Of a stretch of 15,196 nt of DNA, positions 1-7,092 are shown piece by piece (positions within the stretch are counted from its first letter, which is position 1; every line of letters begins with the position of its first letter). Under the pieces are notes generated by a model. That model saw only the letters and a list, made by a program, of their open reading frames with translations. It ran no database searches and was not told the DNA's origin. Position numbers and translations under genes: made by a program. This DNA is from JAYQUR01 sp038133505 (lineage in GTDB: Bacteria; Pseudomonadota; Alphaproteobacteria; MPNO01; UBA830): the NCBI GenBank assembly GCA_038133505.1, contig JAYPTI010000081.1:1-15196 (forward strand). Direction: 5' to 3'.

Positions 1-307
1 CTCTGCTCCCTTCAAGATGGATCCAGATGCCAATTCTCTAACTCAGCAAATGGACTCGGTTAAGGGGGGGCAGGTCAATCGCGTCTCGCACAGCGCTCCC
101 TTTTAGGACTATTCTAATCGGAGGCGCCCGTCGCAAAGAGGCGCCTGCAAAGTGGGAGTTTCCGACCTCAGTGCCTGTTGTCGTTTCCCCCGAACCCGCC
201 GTACGGAAGCCGCGCGATCGCCGCTCCGGCGAACGTCGGGTACGATCCGCTCCCGGCACAGAAGGCCATGGCGCCCCTTTTCACACACTTTAGGGAGAAC
301 GAGTCCG
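1..307. other. Gene-free leader upstream of the solute-binding protein gene
   Basis: I see no convincing coding sequence here. An open frame continues upstream of the binding-protein start to about 152, but its translation is arginine-rich, unrelated to any family I know, and precedes a clear signal peptide, so I treat it as non-coding. The first 60 bases are noticeably more AT-rich than the rest. The stretch holds a repeated GAGGCGCC element (121-145, listed separately) and ends with the ribosome site AGGGAG about 10 nt before the ATG at 308. I could not find a convincing paired -35/-10. Confidence 0.5.
121..146. repeat. GAGGCGCC direct repeat, also readable as a hairpin
   Basis: GAGGCGCC occurs at 121-128 and again at 138-145, 17 bp apart. 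Because GGCGCC is palindromic, the same bases also give a 7-bp hairpin: AGGCGCC at 122-128 pairs with GGCGCCT at 140-146 around an 11-nt loop. It lies about 160 bp upstream of the binding-protein start. It could be an operator with two half-sites or an RNA stem; the sequence alone does not decide. Confidence 0.4.
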
Positions 308-1339
308 ATGAGTTTTCGTAAATCACTGACAGCGATTGCCGGCGGCACGCTGCTGGCTGCGGCTGCGGCCATGCCGGCGAAGGCCGATGCGGTGGCCGAT
401 TTCTACAAGGGCAGGACCGTGACCATCGTCGTCGCGGCCGGACCGGGCGGCGGTCATACGCAGTACTCGCAGCTCATGGCGCCGTATTTCGAGAAATACA
501 TGCCCGGCAACCCGAACTTCATCACCCAGAACATGGGCGGCGCCGGCGGCACCAAGGCAGCGAACTTTCTCTACAACAGCGCCCCGCAGGACGGGACGAC
601 CATCGGCATCCTGCTCTCGGACACGCCGTTCGCCGCGCGCCTGCGCACCACCGGCGTCAAGTACAAGCCTCAGGAGTTCCATTTTCTGGGCGGCGCGGAC
701 GATACGCAGAGCGCCTTCGTCATCTTCAAGTCGGCCGGCGTGAATACGTTCGAAGAGGCGAAGACGAAGCAGGTGCTGATGGGCTCGACCGGCAAGGGGT
801 CCCAGACCTACATCCTGCCGACGCTGACCAACGCGATTCTCGGCACCAAATTCAAGGTCATTACCGGCTATCGCGGTATGGGCGGTATCTATCTCGCGAT
901 GGATCGCGGAGAGGTCTTCGGTTTCCAGTCGGTCTATTCGTCGCCCAAGTCGCTTCGCCCGCAATGGTTCGAGGAGGACAAGCTCGTGGTGCTCGCGGCG
1001 AACGCGCTATCGCCGCTGCCCGACCGGCCGAAGGTGCCGCTCCTGAAGGACATGGTCAGCAATCCGGCCGACAAGCAGATCCTCGAGTTGATCGGCGGCA
1101 ACGGAAAGCTCGGCCGCGGCTGGCTCGCCCCTCCCGGCGCACCCGCCGACCGCGTGGCGGCGCTCCGGACGGCGTTCGAAAAGGCGCTGAACGACCCCGC
1201 GGCGAAAGCCGCCGCGCTTGAGCGCAAGATGACGTGGAGCGCGGTGTCCTGGCAGGAAATGCAGGATCACGCGAAAAACATCGGCGATGCCGATGCGGCG
1301 CTTTTCGTCCGGATGCGGTCGCTTCTGGGAATGAAGTAG
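308..1339 (+). CDS. Tripartite tricarboxylate transporter-type (Bug/TctC-like) periplasmic solute-binding protein
   Basis: This 343-residue protein is a periplasmic receptor of the Bug/TctC family, which captures carboxylates or aromatic acids for TctAB-type or related transporters. Residues 1-27 form a signal peptide (SFRKS basic start, then an Ala/Leu-rich core, likely cut near AKA-DA). The mature part begins with DFYKGRTVTIVVAAGPGGG, the typical first strand and ligand loop of the family, followed by MPGNPNFITQNMGGAGGTKAANFLYN (residues 65-90), a signature of the PGNP/NMPGAGG group. Length matches the family. ATG 308 is chosen because it begins the signal peptide and follows AGGGAG; the frame is open upstream to 152 but that part is not protein-like. 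No TctA or TctB membrane gene is visible, so it is an orphan receptor within this window. The ligand cannot be inferred; the monooxygenases downstream make an organic acid or aromatic substrate plausible. Confidence 0.88.
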   Translation: MSFRKSLTAIAGGTLLAAAAAMPAKADAVADFYKGRTVTIVVAAGPGGGHTQYSQLMAPYFEKYMPGNPNFITQNMGGAGGTKAANFLYNSAPQDGTTIGILLSDTPFAARLRTTGVKYKPQEFHFLGGADDTQSAFVIFKSAGVNTFEEAKTKQVLMGSTGKGSQTYILPTLTNAILGTKFKVITGYRGMGGIYLAMDRGEVFGFQSVYSSPKSLRPQWFEEDKLVVLAANALSPLPDRPKVPLLKDMVSNPADKQILELIGGNGKLGRGWLAPPGAPADRVAALRTAFEKALNDPAAKAAALERKMTWSAVSWQEMQDHAKNIGDADAALFVRMRSLLGMK

Positions 1340-1353
1340 CGGCCGCCGGGAAC

Positions 1354-1373
1354 GGGGCGGAGCGCCGCGCCCC
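1354..1373 (+). terminator. Possible GC-rich stem after the binding-protein gene
   Basis: GGGGCG at 1354-1359 can pair with CGCCCC at 1368-1373 around an 8-nt loop, starting 14 nt after the stop codon. It is followed by C-rich sequence rather than a T run, so it is at best a weak or Rho-assisted terminator. The region up to the gap is nearly pure G/C. Confidence 0.3.
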
Positions 1374-1409
1374 CGGCGCCCCCGGCCCCCCCCAAACCCA
1401 GAGGTCCCG

Positions 1410-1419
1410 NNNNNNNNNN
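1410..1419. other. Assembly gap (10 N)
   Basis: Ten N bases directly follow long C runs (CCCCCCCC and others, about 1373-1398) and precede a 14-bp perfect GC hairpin. A run of exactly ten N is a common scaffold placeholder, so the true length of missing sequence is unknown. Whether the binding protein and the monooxygenases are truly adjacent depends on this gap. Confidence 0.95.
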
Positions 1420-1432
1420 CCGGATGACGTAC

Positions 1433-1471
1433 CGCAGCCCCCGCCCTCCCGCGCGAAGGGCGGGGGCTGCG
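1433..1471 (+). terminator. Strong 14-bp GC hairpin upstream of the first monooxygenase gene
   Basis: Bases 1433-1446 (CGCAGCCCCCGCCC) pair perfectly with 1458-1471 (GGGCGGGGGCTGCG) around an 11-nt loop. There is no T run, only TCCGTT after the stem. Its position between the binding-protein stop and the first monooxygenase suggests a transcription stop for whatever precedes it. A structure this stable would also explain the adjacent sequencing gap. Confidence 0.5.
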
Positions 1472-1488
1472 TCCGTTACGATGGCCTG

Positions 1489-1570
1489 TGCGGCACTCCG
1501 CCGCTTTGGCAGGCAGGGTGTTGCGGCCTACCGTCATTCGGTCAGGCGCAATCGCCGAGGAGGAAGTCAC
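1489..1570 (+). promoter_or_regulatory. Leader of copy A, shared with copy B
   Basis: The 82 nt before copy A align without gaps to the 82 nt before copy B (2941-3022) at roughly 70% identity. The ends are best conserved: TGCGGCACTC with GCCGCTT at the far end, and CCGAGGAGGAAG carrying the ribosome site. The duplication therefore included the 5' leader, and the conserved far end may be a shared regulatory element. Confidence 0.5.
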
Positions 1571-2911
1571 ATGCCCGAGATGAAACTCGGCCTGTTCATC
1601 CGGCCCACCGGGCATCACATCGCCGCCTGGCGGCACCCGAATTGTCACAGCGATGCCGCCGTCAATTTCGACCGCTATGTCGAGATGGCGCAGACGGCGG
1701 AACGCGGACTGCTGGACATGCTGTTCTCGGCGGACGTCAACACCGCCTGGACGACCGTCGATTCCGCGCTGAACCGGCAGGATTATTGCGCCTGGATGGA
1801 GCCGTACACGCTGATGACGGCGCTTGCGACCCATACCAGGCACATCGGTCTCGTCTGCACGCGGACGACGAGCTTCGACGAGCCCTATTCGATCGCCCGG
1901 GCGTTCGCGACACTCGATCTGATCTGCGGCGGCCGCGGCGGCGTCAACATCGTGACGACGGGCAACGGCCGCGCGGCGCTCAACTACAGCCAGGAAGCCC
2001 ATAAACCGAAGGTGGAGCGCTACGAGATCGCCGACGAGTTCGTCGACGTCCTCATCGGGCTGTGGGACAGCTGGGACGCAGACGCGTTCGTGCGCGACAG
2101 CGACTCCGGCGTGTTCTTCGAATGGGACCGGATGCACGTTCTCAACCACAAGGGAAAGCATTTCCAGGTGGAAGGGCCGCTCAACGTCGCGCGGTCGCCC
2201 CAGGGCCGGCCGGTGATCGTGCAGGCCGGCGCGTCCGAGCAGGGGCGCGAGCTTGCCGCGAAATCGGCCGACGTGATTTTCGGCGCGAGCCAGAGCTTCG
2301 AGCTGGCGGAGGCCTTCTATGCCGACGTGAAAAGCCGGCTCGCGAAATACGGCCGCAAGCCCGGCGATCTCAAAATCATGCCGGGGCTCTCAGTCACTGT
2401 TGCCGACACCGTCGAAGAAGCCCAGGCCAGGGCCGACGAACTGCAGGAACTGATCCATCCCCAGCACGGGCTGGCCTATCTGTCGCGCCGGCTCGGCCAC
2501 GACGTCACCGGGCTCGACCCCGACAAGCCCGTGCCGGACCTCGGCGCGGTAGACGAGGTCGGCACCCGGTCCGGGCAGATGCTCGATCTCGCCAAAAAGG
2601 AGAACTGGACCCTGCGCCAGCTCTACCAGCATTTCGCGGCCACCCGCGGCCATATGGTGATGATCGGGACGCCGGCGTCGGTCGCCGACGAGATGCAGCA
2701 CTGGTTCGAAAACGGCGCCTGCGACGGCTTTAACCTGATCCCGCCGATGTTCCCCGACGACCTCGATAGTTTCGTCGACATGGTCGTGCCCGAGCTGCAG
2801 CGCCGCGGCATTTATCGCACCGCCTACGAAGGGAAGACCCTGCGCGATCGGCTCGGTCTGGATGTGCCGGAGAGCCGTTATGCCGGCGCGGCGGTTGAAG
2901 CGGCGGAGTAG
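1571..2911 (+). CDS. LLM-class flavin-dependent monooxygenase, copy A (NtaA/SnaA/DszA-like)
   Basis: This 446-residue protein belongs to the luciferase-like monooxygenase group of NtaA, SnaA and DszA, which use reduced flavin supplied by a separate reductase to oxidise C-N, C-S or similar bonds. Evidence: residues 91-121 (HIGLVCTRTTSFDEPYSIAR, then the AFATLD segment and GGR), VNIVTTGN at 125-132, the LNYSQEAHKPKVERYEIADE segment at 138-156, and GRPVIVQAGASEQGRELAAK at 212-231, all hallmarks of the group. Length is typical. The start is fixed by AGGAGG at 1558-1563, 7 nt before the ATG, and by the identical start of copy B. Copy B follows 111 nt after its stop and is about 80% identical by eye. 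No flavin reductase gene is present in the window, so the electron donor must be encoded elsewhere. The substrate is unknown. Confidence 0.88.
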   Translation: MPEMKLGLFIRPTGHHIAAWRHPNCHSDAAVNFDRYVEMAQTAERGLLDMLFSADVNTAWTTVDSALNRQDYCAWMEPYTLMTALATHTRHIGLVCTRTTSFDEPYSIARAFATLDLICGGRGGVNIVTTGNGRAALNYSQEAHKPKVERYEIADEFVDVLIGLWDSWDADAFVRDSDSGVFFEWDRMHVLNHKGKHFQVEGPLNVARSPQGRPVIVQAGASEQGRELAAKSADVIFGASQSFELAEAFYADVKSRLAKYGRKPGDLKIMPGLSVTVADTVEEAQARADELQELIHPQHGLAYLSRRLGHDVTGLDPDKPVPDLGAVDEVGTRSGQMLDLAKKENWTLRQLYQHFAATRGHMVMIGTPASVADEMQHWFENGACDGFNLIPPMFPDDLDSFVDMVVPELQRRGIYRTAYEGKTLRDRLGLDVPESRYAGAAVEAAE

Positions 2912-2940
2912 GGGCCGCCGCCAGCCCTCGCTCCCGCCCA

Positions 2941-3022
2941 TGCGGCACTCTGCCGCTTGTTCCTGTTCGGCAATGAGGCCTAACGTTGTTCCATAAGGCG
3001 CCAATGCCGAGGAGGAAGCCGT
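2941..3022 (+). promoter_or_regulatory. Leader of copy B, shared with copy A
   Basis: Counterpart of 1489-1570, starting at exactly the same distance (82 nt) from the ATG. It begins TGCGGCACTCTGCCGCTT and ends with AGGAGG at 3010-3015, 7 nt before the start. The middle 40 nt have diverged, which suggests that the two ends are the constrained parts. Confidence 0.5.
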
Positions 3023-4366
3023 ATGCCCGAAATGAAGCTTGGCCTGTTCATCCGCCCGACCGGTCACCACATCGCATCCTGGCGGTACCCCGACTCGCAT
3101 CACGACGCCCATGCAAATTTCGACCGTTTCGTCGACATGGCCAAGACGGCGGAACGCGGGCTGCTCGACATGCTGTTCTCGGCCGACACCAATTCGGCGT
3201 GGACCACCGTCGAATCCGCGCTCAATCGCCAGCACTACGTCGCCTGGCTCGAGCCCTACACCTTGCTCGCGGTGCTGTCTGCCCACACCAAGCATATCGG
3301 CCTCGTCTGCACGCGGACGACCAGCTTCGACGAGCCCTATTCGATCGCCCGGGCGTTCGCCACGCTCGACGTCATTACCGGCGGGCGCGCCGGCGTGAAC
3401 ATCGTGACGACCGGCAACCCGCGCGCCGCCCTCAACTACAGCCAGGAAGCGCACAAGCCCAAGCCCGAACGCTACAAGATCGCCGACGAATTCGTCGAGG
3501 TTCTCAAGGGCCTGTGGGACAGCTGGGACGAAGACGCCTTCATCCGCGACCGCGAGACGAGCACGTTCTTCGAGTGGGACAAGATGCACGTCCTCAACCA
3601 CAAGGGTAAGTATTTCCAGGTCGAGGGGCCGCTCAACGCGCCAAGGTCGCCGCAGGGGCGGCCGGTGATCGTGCAGGCCGGCGCGTCGGAGGAAGGGCGC
3701 GAGCTTGCCGCCAAGTCCGCCGACGTGATTTTCGCCGCCCACCAGAACATCGGGATGGCGCAGGACTTCTATACCGACGTGAAGGGCAGGCTTGCGAAAT
3801 ACGGCCGCCTGCCGGACGACCTCAAGATCATGCCCGGCCTGTCGGTGACGGTCGCGGAAACCATGGAAGAGGCCCAGGCCAAGGCGGACGAGCTGCAGGA
3901 GCTGATCCATCCCGATCACGGGCTGGCGTACCTGTCGCGCCGTCTCGGCCACGACGTGACGGGCATGGACCCCGACAAGCCGATCCCCGACGATATGGGG
4001 GCGGTCGACGACGTCGGCACCCGGTCGGGCCAGATGCTGGATATGGCGAGAAGCAAGAACTGGACGCTGCGCCAGCTCTACCAGCATTTCGCGGCGACGC
4101 GCGGCCACATGGTCATGGTCGGCACGCCGACCTCGGTCGCCGACGAGATGCAGGAGTGGTTCGAAAACGGCGCCTGCGACGGCTTCAACCTGATCCCGCC
4201 GAGCTTCCCGACGGAGTTCGAGGCGTTCGTCGACATGGTTATTCCCGAGCTCCAGCGCCGCGGCATCTACCGCAAGAAGTACGAGGGCAGCACGCTGCGC
4301 GATCTGCTCGGTTTGCGGGTGCCCGAGAGCCGGTATGCCGCAAAGGGGGCGGAAGCGGCGGAGTAG
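3023..4366 (+). CDS. LLM-class flavin-dependent monooxygenase, copy B (NtaA/SnaA/DszA-like)
   Basis: This 447-residue paralogue of copy A has the same family features: HIGLVCTRTTSFDEPYSIAR, VNIVTTGN, GRPVIVQAGASEEGRELAAK and ATRGHMVMVGTPTSVADEMQ. Alignment to copy A needs only one residue gap (PDDMGAVDD against PDLGAVDE) and about 85 substitutions, i.e. about 80% identity. Differences cluster at residues 21-32, 82-90, 175-182 and 238-251 of copy A; these surface or lid-like segments could tune substrate preference, while the flavin-binding core is nearly unchanged. AGGAGG lies 7 nt before the ATG. The pair is most simply a tandem duplication with both copies kept functional. As with copy A, the reductase partner and the substrate are not evident. 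Confidence 0.88.
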   Translation: MPEMKLGLFIRPTGHHIASWRYPDSHHDAHANFDRFVDMAKTAERGLLDMLFSADTNSAWTTVESALNRQHYVAWLEPYTLLAVLSAHTKHIGLVCTRTTSFDEPYSIARAFATLDVITGGRAGVNIVTTGNPRAALNYSQEAHKPKPERYKIADEFVEVLKGLWDSWDEDAFIRDRETSTFFEWDKMHVLNHKGKYFQVEGPLNAPRSPQGRPVIVQAGASEEGRELAAKSADVIFAAHQNIGMAQDFYTDVKGRLAKYGRLPDDLKIMPGLSVTVAETMEEAQAKADELQELIHPDHGLAYLSRRLGHDVTGMDPDKPIPDDMGAVDDVGTRSGQMLDMARSKNWTLRQLYQHFAATRGHMVMVGTPTSVADEMQEWFENGACDGFNLIPPSFPTEFEAFVDMVIPELQRRGIYRKKYEGSTLRDLLGLRVPESRYAAKGAEAAE

Positions 4367-4440
4367 GCCGGGCCGGCGCCCGATAGACACTTCTGCGGCA
4401 CGGGAATAAAATTCTTCAGTGTTCGCAGCTTGGTAGGGTC

Positions 4441-5577
4441 GTGTCTCAAACACGGGTTCAGCGGAAACTCGCGGCTATTCTCGCCGCCGACGTCGCCGGC
4501 TATTCGCGTCTTATCCGAGAAGACGAGGAGGGGACGTTTGCGACGCTGACGGCGTTGAGAAACGAAATCGTCGACGCCGATATCGCACGGTTCGGCGGCC
4601 GCATCGCCAACACCGCGGGTGACAGCGTTCTGGCGGAATTTCCGAGCGTCATCGAAGCCGTTCGTTGCGCCATCGGTATCCAGCACAAGATTGCCGAACG
4701 CAACGCACCCGTTCCCGAGGAGAGGCGGATCCGTTTCCGCATCGGCCTTCACGTGGGCGACGTGATCGATCAGGGCGGCGACCTTCTCGGCGACGACGTC
4801 AACGTCGCCGCCCGTCTGGAAGGTTTGTCCGAGCCGGGCGGCATTTGCCTTTCCCGCGCCGCCCGCGATCAGGTGCGGGACTGGATAGACGTCGCTCTGG
4901 AAGACCTGGGCGAAGTGCCCGTCAAGAACATCGAACGGCCCGTCAGGGTGTTTCGGGTCGTGATGGACGGTACGGCTCGCAAGATGCCCGGTGTCCGGCG
5001 AACGCGGCCGAAGAAAAAGCCGGTGATCGCCGCAGCGCTCGCCGCCGCTGCGATCGCTGTCGGCGTGAAGTGGTGGCAACCCTGGGTTCCCCATGTAGAG
5101 CGGGCATCCGTCAAGAACTTGGCGTATGCGCTGCCCGACAAGCCGTCGATTGCCGTCCTGCCCTTCACCAACATGTCCGACGACAAGGAGCAGGAACTGT
5201 TCAGTGCCGGAATCACCGAGGACATCATTACGGATCTTTCCAAGGTATCCGGGCTGTTCGTCGTCGCGCGGAACTCGAGCTTCACCTTCAAGGGCAAGGC
5301 CACGAAAGTCCGGCAGATCGCGGAAGATCTCGGGGTCCGCTACGTCCTCGAAGGCAGCGTGCGGCGAACCGGAGACAAGCTGCGCATCACCACCCAGCTG
5401 TCCGACGTGATCCGGGGCAAGCATCTGTGGTCCGAACGATACGACCGCAACGTCAGCGACGTGTTTGCCGTCCAGTCCGATGTCGCGGCGCGGGTGGTCA
5501 AGGCAATGGCGGTCACGCTCAAGGCCAACGAGCTGGATCGTCTGTTCCAGAAGCAGGCGACCAACATCGACGCCTAA
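4441..5577 (+). CDS. Class III adenylate/guanylate cyclase with TolB-like domain, N-terminal part of an interrupted gene
   Basis: The frame encodes 378 residues before an in-frame TAA. Residues 8-175 are a class III nucleotide cyclase domain, which makes cAMP or cGMP from the triphosphate: metal-binding Asp17 in AAILAADVAGYS, Asp61 in NTAGDSVLAEF, and the transition-state pair Asn121/Arg125 in DDVNVAARLEGL. A basic stretch and a single hydrophobic segment (about 194-210, PVIAAALAAAAIAVGVKWW) follow, then a TolB/FlgO-like domain from about 233 (LPDKPSIAVLPFTNMSDD, VRYVLEGSVRR, LWSERYDR). Proteins with this order normally continue into TPR repeats, and that part is found in the same frame after the stop. 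The start is GTG 4441, with GGTAGGG at 4432-4438. All visible catalytic residues are intact, so the truncated product could still be an active membrane-anchored cyclase. Confidence 0.85.
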   Translation: MSQTRVQRKLAAILAADVAGYSRLIREDEEGTFATLTALRNEIVDADIARFGGRIANTAGDSVLAEFPSVIEAVRCAIGIQHKIAERNAPVPEERRIRFRIGLHVGDVIDQGGDLLGDDVNVAARLEGLSEPGGICLSRAARDQVRDWIDVALEDLGEVPVKNIERPVRVFRVVMDGTARKMPGVRRTRPKKKPVIAAALAAAAIAVGVKWWQPWVPHVERASVKNLAYALPDKPSIAVLPFTNMSDDKEQELFSAGITEDIITDLSKVSGLFVVARNSSFTFKGKATKVRQIAEDLGVRYVLEGSVRRTGDKLRITTQLSDVIRGKHLWSERYDRNVSDVFAVQSDVAARVVKAMAVTLKANELDRLFQKQATNIDA

Positions 5578-6324
5578 GATGCCTTCGTCAGGGCCCGGCG
5601 ACTCGTCGATCCGCCGGGTGCGAAAAGCATCGTGCTGGCCCAGCAGCTGTTTCGCCGCGCGATAGACCTCGATCCTGATTTCGCCGGCGGATACGCGGGC
5701 ATCTCTTTCAGCTATTCGTCCAAGGCCCGGCTCCGTCTCGGGGATTCGCCGGAGACGGATGAGAAACTGTCGCTGGAGTTCGCAAAGAAGGCGATCGAGG
5801 TAGACCGGAATTTCGCCTGGTCCCACATCGCGCTTGCCGGCGCGTACCTCGCCAACGGAAACGCTGATGCGGCGGTCGAAGCGGCGCGGGAGGCCATTCG
5901 TCTTCAACCGAACGGCTACGAGGAAAATCTCTTCATGGGATTTTATCTCACCTTTGCCGGACAGTCGGGTTTGGCGGTCAAGCATCTCGAAGCAGCGAAG
6001 CGCATCAGTCCGGTCGACTCGGTCAGAGGGCTCGCGTTTCTTGCGAACGCCTATTTCATGGATGGCCAGTACGCTAAATCGGAAGGGCTGCGGAAGCAGC
6101 GGATCGAAAAGTTTCCCGTCCGGAATCCGAATCCCTATCTCTGGCTCGCGGCGACCCAGTCGCGTCTGGGAAAGGCCGCCGAGGCCGCCGTGACGGCCGC
6201 CAAGTTCCGCGAGTTGAGGCCCGACTTCCGGCTCTCGAAGTGGCGGTATTTCGACTATTACAAGTCGTCGGAAAATCGCGAACGCCTGTACCGGGCCGCC
6301 TTGAAAGCCGGCATACCAGAGTAG
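5578..6324 (+). pseudogene. TPR-containing C-terminal part of the interrupted cyclase gene
   Basis: Directly after the TAA at 5575-5577 the same frame continues as DAFVRARRLVDPPGAKSIVL and on to a stop at 6322-6324, giving 248 further residues. It reads as TPR helices: AQQLFRRAIDLDPDFAGGYA, AKKAIEVDRNFAWSHIALAG, then AREAIRLQPNGYEENLFMGF. Family members normally read something like Asn-x-Asp/Glu-Ala-Tyr-Asp/Glu-x-Phe at this joint; here the Tyr position is TAA, one base from TAC or TAT. The full gene would be 627 codons, close to the usual size for cyclase-TolB-TPR proteins. A GTG at 5632 could allow separate translation of the TPR part, but I see no good ribosome site. It is either a real nonsense mutation or a base-call error. 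Confidence 0.8.
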
Positions 6325-6338
6325 GCGAAATGGTCCCA

Positions 6339-6382
6339 ATGCCGGCGCGCCGGCATCGCGCGCCCGAAGCGCGCCCCGGCAT
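6339..6382. terminator. Palindrome cluster between convergent genes
   Basis: A perfect 18-bp palindrome (ATGCCGGCGCGCCGGCAT, 6339-6356) is followed by a GCGCGC / GCGCGC hairpin with a 5-nt loop (6358-6374), and then by CCGGCAT, which can pair back to the first ATGCCGG. It sits in the 70 bp between the stop of the cyclase gene (+) and the stop of the PEP-CTERM gene (-), the expected place for a bidirectional terminator. No T runs flank it. Confidence 0.5.
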
Positions 6383-6394
6383 CAGGGGCCTTGT

Positions 6395-7045
6395 TCAGTC
6401 CGCAGGGATGGATCGGGGACGCCGCCTGTACATCCAGCCGATGCAGAACAGCGAGAAACCGACGATCGCCAGCGTCCCCGGCTCGGGTAAAGCAGCGGCA
6501 GGCGAAAACTGCGTCAGCACGCGGATGTAGTCGCCGGGCGAATTCGCCTGGAAGTCGACGAAGATGGTCCGCGCGCCCGTGATCGAGACGCTGTCGGCGG
6601 CCTCCAGACCGCGTAGCGTCGGGCTCAGATAGTTCGCCGTCAGGTTCACCAGCGCGTCGCTGGCGTCGAGGTTGTTGCGAGAGGTGATGATCGCGACGAT
6701 ATCGGAATCGAACGTCACCGTGCCTTCGATGTTGCTGTTGATCGCGGGATCGAAGAACACGTAGTGGCTGGCGACGACCTGGCCGGCCGCGAGGGTTCCC
6801 GAACCGCCGCCGGCGAGCAGATCGACCGCGAGATTGCTCGCCAGGAACACGTTCTGCTCTTCGTCGAACCCGAAGAGGTTCGGGCTCTGATGGTTGTCGC
6901 TGCCGACGTTCCCGATCGGGTCGAAAAGCTTGACGAACGAACCGCCGGCGTTGCCGCCCGTGACGGCGCCGCTGATGATCGTCGCCGATGAGGTGGAGAC
7001 GAATATCGTCGCCCAGGCAACGGCAAGGGCGGTTGCGGCGACGGG
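6395..7045 (-). pseudogene. PEP-CTERM sorting-domain protein, 3' portion of a gene split by an IS30-family element
   Basis: Reading from 7045 down to the TGA at 6395-6397 gives 217 codons of a secreted PEP-CTERM protein with no start of its own. It opens inside a signal peptide (PVAATALAVAWATIFVSTSS) and ends with the sorting signal: PEP at reconstructed residues 193-195, a hydrophobic helix (TLAIVGFSLFCIGWMY), and RRR at 213-215. PEP-CTERM tails are processed by exosortases for export to the envelope or extracellular matrix. The middle is Gly/Asn/Ser-rich with alternating beta-type segments, typical of these proteins. The missing six codons, starting with ATG, lie beyond the insertion at 8082-8099, in frame. 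A GTG at 6848-6850 could start a shorter frame, but that would lack the signal peptide and cut conserved-looking sequence. No exosortase is in the window. Confidence 0.85.
7043..7045. repeat. Target-site duplication, left copy (GGG)
   Basis: GGG flanks the left inverted repeat and GGG at 8079-8081 flanks the right one. A 3-bp duplication is usual for IS30-family elements. It lies in a G run, so on its own it would be weak evidence; the restored reading frame of the split gene supports it strongly. Confidence 0.7.
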
Positions 7046-7073
7046 GCTAAATTCTCATTCCAACTGCAACACC
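7046..7073 (+). repeat. Left inverted repeat of the IS30-family element
   Basis: The repeat starts GCTAAATTCT and ends CAACTGCAACACC. Compared with the reverse complement of the right end, the inner 13 bases (CAACTGCAACACC) are identical, ATTCT and the terminal GCT also match, and mismatches are limited to six positions. Confidence 0.8.
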
Positions 7074-7091
7074 GGTATGCTCCGGAGTTGC
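7066..7091 (+). promoter_or_regulatory. Hairpin covering the transposase ribosome site
   Basis: GCAACACCGG (7066-7075) pairs with CCGGAGTTGC (7082-7091), 9 of 10 positions, around a 6-nt loop. The 3' arm contains GGAG (7084-7087), the only ribosome-site-like sequence, 5 nt before the ATG at 7093. A transcript entering from outside the element would fold this way and hide the start; a transcript initiated inside the left end might not. Blocking of read-through expression by such stems is known for other insertion sequences such as IS10 and IS50. Confidence 0.5.
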
Positions 7092-7092
7092 G

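Noticed and set aside
152..307. N-terminal extension of the binding protein from 152
   Set aside because: A signal peptide and ribosome site are present at 308; the extension is Arg-rich and would bury the signal peptide.
2390..4453. 687-codon open frame on the minus strand opposite both monooxygenase genes
   Set aside because: It is a high-GC mirror frame: Arg/Gly/Val/His-rich, with internal repetition that simply reflects the two duplicated genes on the other strand.
5632..6324. Separate TPR protein gene starting at GTG 5632
   Set aside because: Family sequence continues upstream of it, in the same frame, to the TAA and into the cyclase; no ribosome site is visible.
4267..6339. 690-codon minus-strand open frame opposite the cyclase gene
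   Set aside because: The plus strand has clear cyclase, TolB-like and TPR motifs; the minus translation has no recognisable domain.
6395..6850. Independent 151-residue gene starting at GTG 6850
   Set aside because: Homologous-looking coding sequence and a signal peptide continue upstream to the IS boundary and beyond it, so this is only part of the split PEP-CTERM gene.
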